DNA of 64,000 nt from Malachius bipustulatus (lineage: Eukaryota > Arthropoda > Insecta > Coleoptera > Melyridae), in assembly GCA_910589415.1 (NCBI GenBank), contig OU342633.1, positions 39,810,210 to 39,874,209 on the forward strand, in the 5' to 3' direction. How positions within the stretch are numbered: position 1 is the stretch's first letter; every line of letters starts with the position of its first letter. Shown piece after piece: positions 59,101 to 64,000 of this stretch. The notes beneath the pieces were generated by a model. The model was given only the letters and a program-made list of their open reading frames with translations. It did not search any database and was not told the DNA's origin. The translations under genes were made by a program, and so were the position numbers.

Positions 59101-59703
59101 TCCAGACTACTGTGGGAATGCCGTGAGAATCTCGAAACCCTGGCAGAACGCAATAAGGTAACCTTGATGTGGGTGCCAGGACATAGAGGAATCACAGGCA
59201 ATGAAAAAGCCGACGAGCTAGCAAGAAGAGGATCCTCGGCTAAATACATTGGCCCAGAACCTGCCCTGGGAGTACCAAAAAGTACAGCACGGGGTCAGGT
59301 TAATATATGGGTCAAAGAAAAACACAAAATATATTGGGACAAAAGGACCAAACACCAGCACGGGAAAGCCTTTATCAAAGGACCCATAAAAAAGACAACT
59401 GAAGAACTACTATTACTTAGCAGGAATCAGTTACGCATTACAGTGGGATTACTAACGGGACATATTGCCCTAAAAGAACACTTAAATAAAATAGGACTGT
59501 TCAATGGAGACCTAAGTTGCCGAGAATGCAATAGGGCCCAGGAGACAGCAAAACATGTACTGTGTGAATGCGAGGCTCTGGATCGCAGAAGACAGGAGAT
59601 ATACGGACAACAAAAAATGCGTCCGGAAGAATATGAAACTCATTCAGTAACGGGGCTGCACAAGTTAGTTCAGGGAACCAGACTGATGGAATGGGTGTCA
59701 TGA
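56062..59703 (+). CDS. LINE ORF2: endonuclease, reverse transcriptase, RNase H
   Basis: 1,213 codons. The AP-like endonuclease (residues 1 to about 230) includes LIQEPW, GCDTNAHHTTWG and the SDHRHINF catalytic Asp-His. The reverse transcriptase (about 480-760) has RPISLMSF, AYRTGKST, FLDIEGAFDN, GCPQGGVLSP and catalytic YADD (671-674). RNase H has YIDGSK (Asp938), SEIYAM, LTDSQAV and WVPGHRG (from Trp1037). The C-terminal zinc knuckle is C1153, C1156, H1165, C1170. All catalytic motifs are intact and the frame has no stop. The start ATG lies inside the end of ORF1. Confidence 0.95.
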   Translation: MAGKIRVLQANLQHSKAASAALTVAMREFDVALIQEPWINKGKVMGLGGVGELIYSRSHETPRTCILVKKGLKILPLTNLSSRDLTVAKIRTVEGNMSREIILGSAYFPYDALELPPPKEVEKLVRDCGGKGPQLIIGCDTNAHHTTWGSTNTNERGESLLQFIMTNNLDILNVGNKPTFVNSRRKEVIDITIATPYVGSYVKNWHVSDEVSCSDHRHINFTINGNKTIQEIYRNPRKTNWESYKTDLEHGLKQTRNTIKNTIDLEVVAGQVQDAITSAYNNNCPLVSRDSNRNVPWWNRNLAAQRGQVRKYFNKAKETNKWEIYRKALTEYNKALRKAKRDSWRKHCEDIEGTQEYARLHKILSKQPQSSIHTLKTESGKYTETGKDTMRELLRVHFPGSRVTDLSPQDCLNAELGTPKRTNRDSWQVAKSVINENKIKWAINSFEPYKSPGIDGIYPIMLQKGPHLLTQRLSMILRGSLALGHIPKAWTLIRVIYIPKPGKTGQEGAKSLRPISLMSFLLKTLEKLLDRHIRDDVLANRPFHQDQHAYRTGKSTESALHHLVEKAEYAIKHKEVLLCAFLDIEGAFDNTSLESISNALRNRGINATICRWIDFMLKSRLVCTSLFGETVVAQVARGCPQGGVLSPLIWNLVMDELMKRLDQEGIKSIGYADDLVILIQGKFNDTIRPCMQRALNVVTKWTNEEGLNISPSKSTIIAFTNRRKLVGLGPLKLRGRNVQISGEVKYLGVILDSKLTWNQQIDRIKRRAETTFMMVRRTYGKTWGLKPHMVYWAYTRVIRPMLLYASLVWWTKMQQNTAINKLSKVQRLACLGITGAMKTTSTAAMEVLLDLPPLHLMIMGEARLARLRLQEEPRGKYAELGHNRIKNYVEVDLLDANTDHMAPKFKFHKSFEVSIKDREEWNEPTDSNRLVGTTWYIDGSKTDQGTGAGIYNELDNTQHTISLGQWATVFQSEIYAMLHCASINNKRAYKNRRINILTDSQAVLRAIESPKITSRLLWECRENLETLAERNKVTLMWVPGHRGITGNEKADELARRGSSAKYIGPEPALGVPKSTARGQVNIWVKEKHKIYWDKRTKHQHGKAFIKGPIKKTTEELLLLSRNQLRITVGLLTGHIALKEHLNKIGLFNGDLSCRECNRAQETAKHVLCECEALDRRRQEIYGQQKMRPEEYETHSVTGLHKLVQGTRLMEWVS

Positions 59704-59982
59704 AGCAAAAGGGGGTGCACAATAAGCCCATGAGGCTGAGGTGCTTCCGGTGACCAAGACGGCCCTCGAAAGGAGGGGCTTTTAGTGGGTGGGACTCCCA
59801 CATAACCCAATGCATGGGTATCCATAATGGATTTACCCTCCTTTTTCAAAAAAAAAAAAAAAAAAAAAAAAAAATAGCAGGTCAACAACTCAACTATCCA
59901 ACTCAACACGTCAACAGCTCCACAGCTGACTGCTGACTTCGTTGACTTGTTGTCCAACGTTGAGCAATTTAGAAACACACCC

Positions 59983-61349
59983 GACAGCGAAGGTGTCAGC
60001 CTGAAGACAGGGTGAGAGGAGACGCGGTGGCGGTAGAGCGCTTGAGCTGCTGACTGGCACGGGTTTCGAGGGTAAGCGTAGGTTCCCCGGCCCATTGTTG
60101 ATTCTTGGAGTTTCAAGGAAAAGTAAAGAGTAGAGAGTACAGTGAAGTCTAGTTTGTGAAAAGTGCGAACCAAGATACCTGGATTCATCGCTGGAATAAT
60201 CCTCCAGTCATACCTAAGGTCGTACCCAACCTTCTTAAACTTTATTTACATTAATCTACTGATCATAAAATTGCTTTAACCAACTAATAAAACTATATAA
60301 ATATAATCATAATAATAAATCTTAAAACTATAATTAATTAATCTAATAAATAATAATAATAACTTCAATTAATAAATTTCGCCAACAAACCCATTAAACA
60401 CCCCATATAACATCAGACCAACATCATTTCATAAATTAATCGGTTGAACATAAGGGCGCCCGAAGCAAGAAGATCAATGTTGAATGCATGTTAATTATTT
60501 TAGTAGATGTTAAGTATTGCTGCCAATTTGGACAAATTGTAGTTGATTTATTCGTCTCTGACTGAGAGTTATATTCTGTTTAGAATTTAATAAAGTGTAT
60601 TATCTTAATCCGAAGGGTAACGTTTTTTCTTTGGGAGTGTCATAAAATAAACCCATTCGCCTGAGAAAATGCTAATAAATCATTTAATAAGAGTCTCATG
60701 TTCAAAGGTTAAACCCATGGTAAGAAAAGCATAAATTAAATTGCACGGGCACATGGTGCAGAAAAATGGAACCAGAAAACCACGAGCGCCCCCATAGACA
60801 TTGAAAGTTAACAATGATTTGTACAAACGAAAAATTATTTCGTCGTTTGTATTTTTAAAAAATTACAGCTAATTTTGTTAACCATATATCTAATTAATAC
60901 TATTATATTTCTAGTACTTCTAGTAGGGGTCTGGAGAATAGACAAAATCATCACGGTGCAGACATATAATTATGCGTCTATCTTTCTCTAGTAAGTGGGT
61001 ACTTGACTCCTACGCGCATATTATTTTAGAAGTGAACACGCCTACAAGCGCGCATCAGATTTCACTGATTCGACCCACCACTGCCCACCAGACCGTGACG
61101 CTTGCGCACAACGGTTGAGTACTCTAAAAAGAGAAAGAAGTAGTCGTTTGCTGTCTAACTCAGTCCGTGACACTTCCACTTATGGGGGCTAGCAAAATAG
61201 AAATATTAGATCCCTACTGTTCAATTTTTATAAGAAGGCGAAGACTAGGAGTGAACTGCGCATTTCTTGGTTATTTCTCAATCAATTTTCAATCTGAAAA
61301 AAGCTGAATAGAGAATCGAATACCTACTTGTTTTGCAAATACGAAAATA
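59983..61349. other. Unassigned AT-rich sequence
   Basis: 60000-60210 has leader-like composition without a frame. 60570-60660 carries AATAAA words and could be the end of an old LTR or transcript. Nothing defined. Confidence 0.25.
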
Positions 61350-61407
61350 TACAGGGTGTCGCATTTAAGATGAAGACATCCCCATATTTTAGTTATTTAA
61401 ATCAATA

Positions 61408-62291
61408 TACAGGGTGTCCCAGCTTATTCGAAGCGGTCTCTGTATGCCAAACGATGGATTTTTTCCAAAAAATTTTTACACATTCAAGTACAGGATCATA
61501 ATGGCCATAATTTAAAATTATTTTGGGGTATACAGAGTGTCCCATATGAGAGTGGCATATCAAAGTTATGTTTTTTTAAATGGAATGCTTCTAGGTTATT
61601 GCATTTTTAGATTGTCTGAAAAGAGAAAATAAGATTGGCTTTTACAGCGGGTGTTTAAATTCAGAAGTTTTTGAGTTATAAACAAGTGAAAATCGTCATT
61701 TTTCAAGTTCAAGGCCCTGTACAACGAAAACGGTTCAAGATAGAGAAAAACGGCTTACATGTCCCTATTTTAACTTTCCATGTACTATCCTATGATGTGG
61801 ATGAAATGTTTATACAGGGTGATAAAAAATTTGAAAAATTCTGAGATTTCTCCACGCGTCGCCAAATAAAAAAATCAAAGAAAGTACAAATGTTTCTATA
61901 CCATAGGAATAGTACATGAAAAGTTAAAATAGGGACATGTAAGCCGTTTTTCTCTATCTTGAACCGTTTTCGTTGTACAGGGCCTTGAACTTGAAAAATG
62001 ACGATTTTCACTTTGTTTATAACTAAAAAACTTCTCAATTTAAACACCAACTGTAAAAGCCAATCTTATTTTCTCTTCTCAGACAATCTAAAAATGCAAT
62101 AACATAGGAGCATTCCATTTAAAAAAACATAACTTTGATATGCCACTCTCATATGGGACACTCTGTATACTCCAAAATAATTTTAAATTATGGCGATTGT
62201 GATTCTGTACTTGAATTTTCAATTTTTTTTTTTGAAAAAGTCCATCGTTTGGCCTACAGAGACCGCTTCGAATAAGCTGGGACACCCTGTA
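61408..62291. repeat. Layered palindrome, TA-CAGGGTGTCCCAGC outside, TA-CAGAGTGTCCC inside
   Basis: TACAGGGTGTCCCAGCTTAT at 61408 is mirrored at 62272-62291. A second pair of ends, TACAGAGTGTCCCATATGAG, lies at 61531 and is mirrored at 62148-62167. The core (ATAAACAAGTGAAAATCGTC near 61677) recurs in 63.2-63.6 kb. Confidence 0.8.
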
Positions 62292-62305
62292 TATACAGAT
62301 TTGAT

Positions 62306-62855
62306 AAGATACTTAACCGAATTCAGAATTTTAAGCTCAGCCTACTACAAAATGACAAATAGGGCCGATTCTCAATATTTTGTTTCGCGTTAGAGATATC
62401 GAAAAAAGTTATTACAAAAAGTTATTCAGAATATTTTTTTATACCCATATACTTAACAATTTTCATGACAAAACTCGCATTTTTAATTTAATTATTAATT
62501 TAATTTAATATTAATTTAATTATTAGCTATTTAATTTTTAATTCGCATTATCATCATCAAACAACCGAATTGTTTCGATTTTCTCTTAAATTAAATAATT
62601 ATTTTCCATGGCAGACTAGATATCAAATTAATAAATACACTTAATTTTGAATTATAGACCAAAATATTGAAAAAATTAAAAATGCGAATTTTGTCATGAA
62701 AATTGGTAGGTATATGGGCATAAAAAATATTCTGAACAACTTTTTCCAATAACTTTTTTCGATATCTCTAACGCGAAACAAAATATTGAGAATCGGCCCT
62801 ATTTGTCAATTCGTAGTAGGCTGAGCTTAAAATTCTGAATTCGGTTAAGTATCTT
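62306..62855. repeat. Palindrome without CAGGGTG ends
   Basis: AAGATACTTAACCGAATTC at 62306 is mirrored by GAATTCGGTTAAGTATCTT ending at 62855. The arms match well (GGGCCGATTCTCAATATTTT near 62362 and its mirror). The AT-rich centre is near 62590. Confidence 0.8.
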
Positions 62856-62962
62856 AAAAAATAGGACCCATCACCACTTATGATCGACTGTGCGAATTTT
62901 CAAATCTGTATTCATTTAAATAACTAAAATATGGGGGTGTCTTCATCTTAAATGCGACATCC

Positions 62963-63856
62963 TGTATACAGGGTTATTCACGGTATACGCCACGGAAGTT
63001 TATGGCCGTGTCTCTGGATTTTAGGATCTTTTTATTTTTGGAGTGGATAGAGACCCGGCAGAGGTACGTTTTAAAATTATATTCATAATGTACAGGATGT
63101 CCCAAAAGCATGAAACATATCAAAGTTATGTTTTTTAAATGGAATGCTCCTATGTTATTGCATTTTTAGATTGCCTAGGAAAAAAAAAGAAGATTGGCTT
63201 TTACAGTTGGTGTTTAAATTCAGAAGTTTGTGAGTTATAAACAAGTGAAAATCGTCATTTTTCAAGTTCAAGGCCCTGTACAAGGAAAACTGCTCAAGAT
63301 AGAGAAAAACGGCTTACATGTCCCTATTTTAACTTTTCATGTACTATCCAATGATGTAGATGAAATGTTTATACAGGGTGATGAAAATTTGGAAAATTCT
63401 GAGATTTCTCCACGCCTCGACAAATAAATAAATCAAAGAATGTACAAATGTTTCTATACCATAGGATAGTACATGAAAAGTTAAAATAGGGACATGTAAG
63501 CCGTTTTTCTCTATCTTGAACCGTTTTCGTTGTACAGGGCCTTGAACTTGAAAAATGACGATTTTCACTTGTTTATAACTCAAAAACTTCTGAATTTAAA
63601 CACCAACTGTAAAAACCAATCTTATTTTTTCTTCTCAGACAATCTAAGAATGCAATAACATAGGAGCATTCCATTTAAAAAAAACATAACTTTGATATGT
63701 TTCATGCTTTTAGGACACCTGTACATTATGAATATAATTTTAAAACGTACCTCTGCCGGGTCTCTATCCGCTCCAAAAATAAAAAGATCCTAAAATCCAG
63801 AGACACGGCCATAATCTTCCGTGGCGTATACCGTGAATATTTACCGTATACAGGTA
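62963..63856. repeat. Layered palindrome sharing the 61.7-kb core
   Basis: CACGGTATACGCCACGGAAG (62978 region) is mirrored near 63817-63837. Inner ends TACAGGATGTCCCAAAAGCA (63092 region) are mirrored by TGCTTTTAGGACACCTGTA near 63706. The core 63115-63690 is nearly the same as 61555-62115, although the outer arms are unrelated. Confidence 0.8.
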
Positions 63857-64000
63857 GTATTCATTTTTTTAAGGGTGGGGGCTATAACTTAAGGGATGTT
63901 CAAGTGGGGATTTTTTTGCCTTCATAAGTTATACAGCTTTAAAAATTATAATAAAATCTCTTTTATTCGGTTCGATTATCTCACTAATAATTGCAATTCT

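Larger units (their letters stand above)
54899..59871 (+). mobile_element. Full-length LOA-like LINE
   Basis: A 13-bp target duplication AAATAGCAGGTCA occurs at 54886-54898 and after the poly-A tail (59872-59884). It has a short 5' UTR (about 124 bp), ORF1, an overlapping ORF2, a 3' UTR of about 145 bp and a poly-A tail of about 25. Both frames are open, and nothing visible argues against activity. The LOA assignment rests on the endonuclease start (LQANLQHSKAASAAL...LIQEPWI) plus a C-terminal RNase H. Confidence 0.92.
54191..59982. mobile_element. Terminal-inverted-repeat element with GGGTGTGTTTCTAAAT ends, split by a LINE
   Basis: The perfect 16-bp terminal repeat GGGTGTGTTTCTAAAT (54191-54206) is mirrored at 59967-59982. 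Inside, CAACGTTGACTCAACG-like words recur. Removing the LINE leaves about 800 bp. A short frame near 54482 (MSQEVKNKVFSVACVNIL) may be a transposon-gene remnant. No certain target duplication. Confidence 0.65.
61350..62966. repeat. Composite palindrome, outer ends TA-CAGGGTGTCGC
   Basis: TACAGGGTGTCGCATTTAAG at 61350 is mirrored by CTTAAATGCGACATCCTGTA at 62947-62966. Inside stand two complete palindromes side by side (61408-62291 and 62306-62855). Confidence 0.8.

Noticed and set aside
1..64000. CRISPR arrays, bacterial operons or riboswitches
   Set aside because: No regularly spaced short repeats with unique spacers and no prokaryotic gene layout; the sequence is eukaryotic.

Overview
The window looks like AT-rich nuclear DNA of an insect. 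The evidence is spliced genes with GT/AG introns, a tRNA-derived SINE, LINEs that resemble the LOA and R1 clades, a Ty3/gypsy-type LTR element, and many large palindromic elements ending in CAGGGTG. I cannot name the species. A beetle or a hemipteran fits the repeat types I recognise, but that is inference. Host genes are sparse and most of the sequence is layered mobile DNA.

Region 1-11.5 kb. The left edge holds the 5' end of an intact minus-strand gene (1-274) whose protein begins like a class-3-lipase-type domain. A decayed paralogue in the opposite orientation (8.36-11.5 kb, plus strand) keeps enough sequence to show the architecture of the family: a lipase-like alpha/beta-hydrolase domain (GHS nucleophile motif) followed by a STAND/NACHT NTPase (Walker A, Walker B and a post-ATPase GIPLQ-type motif). 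Between the two copies lie four large inverted repeats and a SINE with a 12-bp target duplication.

Region 11.5-28.6 kb. There is a cathepsin propeptide fragment (12.5-12.7 kb), a 5'-truncated R1-like LINE (13.7-15.4 kb) and a triple nest (15.7-18.1 kb): a small palindrome split by a hAT-like element that itself carries a CAGGGTG palindrome. A complete three-exon cathepsin-L-like gene follows on the minus strand (exons 28181-28285, 24552-24902 and 19024-19584). It encodes about 338 aa, but the catalytic Cys is Ser, so it is a predicted pseudoenzyme.

Region 28.6-35.8 kb. Large palindromes of the TA-CAGGGTG/CCGGGTG family lie close together, followed by a 405-bp tandem duplication and a GC-rich block of inverted and tandem repeats.

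Region 35.8-50.1 kb. One very young 14,369-bp LTR retrotransposon sits in the GC-rich block. Its two LTRs are each 2,706 bp and no differences were seen between them, its target duplication is CGAG, gag and pol are intact and joined by a canonical -1 slippery heptamer, and a 3.5-kb non-coding, repeat-rich tract follows pol. There is no env reading frame.

Region 50.1-64 kb. More palindromes occur here, and a full-length, apparently intact LOA-like LINE (54.9-59.9 kb, ORF1 and ORF2, poly-A tail, 13-bp target duplication) splits an older terminal-inverted-repeat element. The right end is a set of nested palindromes sharing one recurring core sequence.

The lipase-NACHT family and the modular palindromes with a shared core are the two observations I consider most worth following. 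I ran no database search. Every assignment rests on reading motifs and comparing segments within the window.
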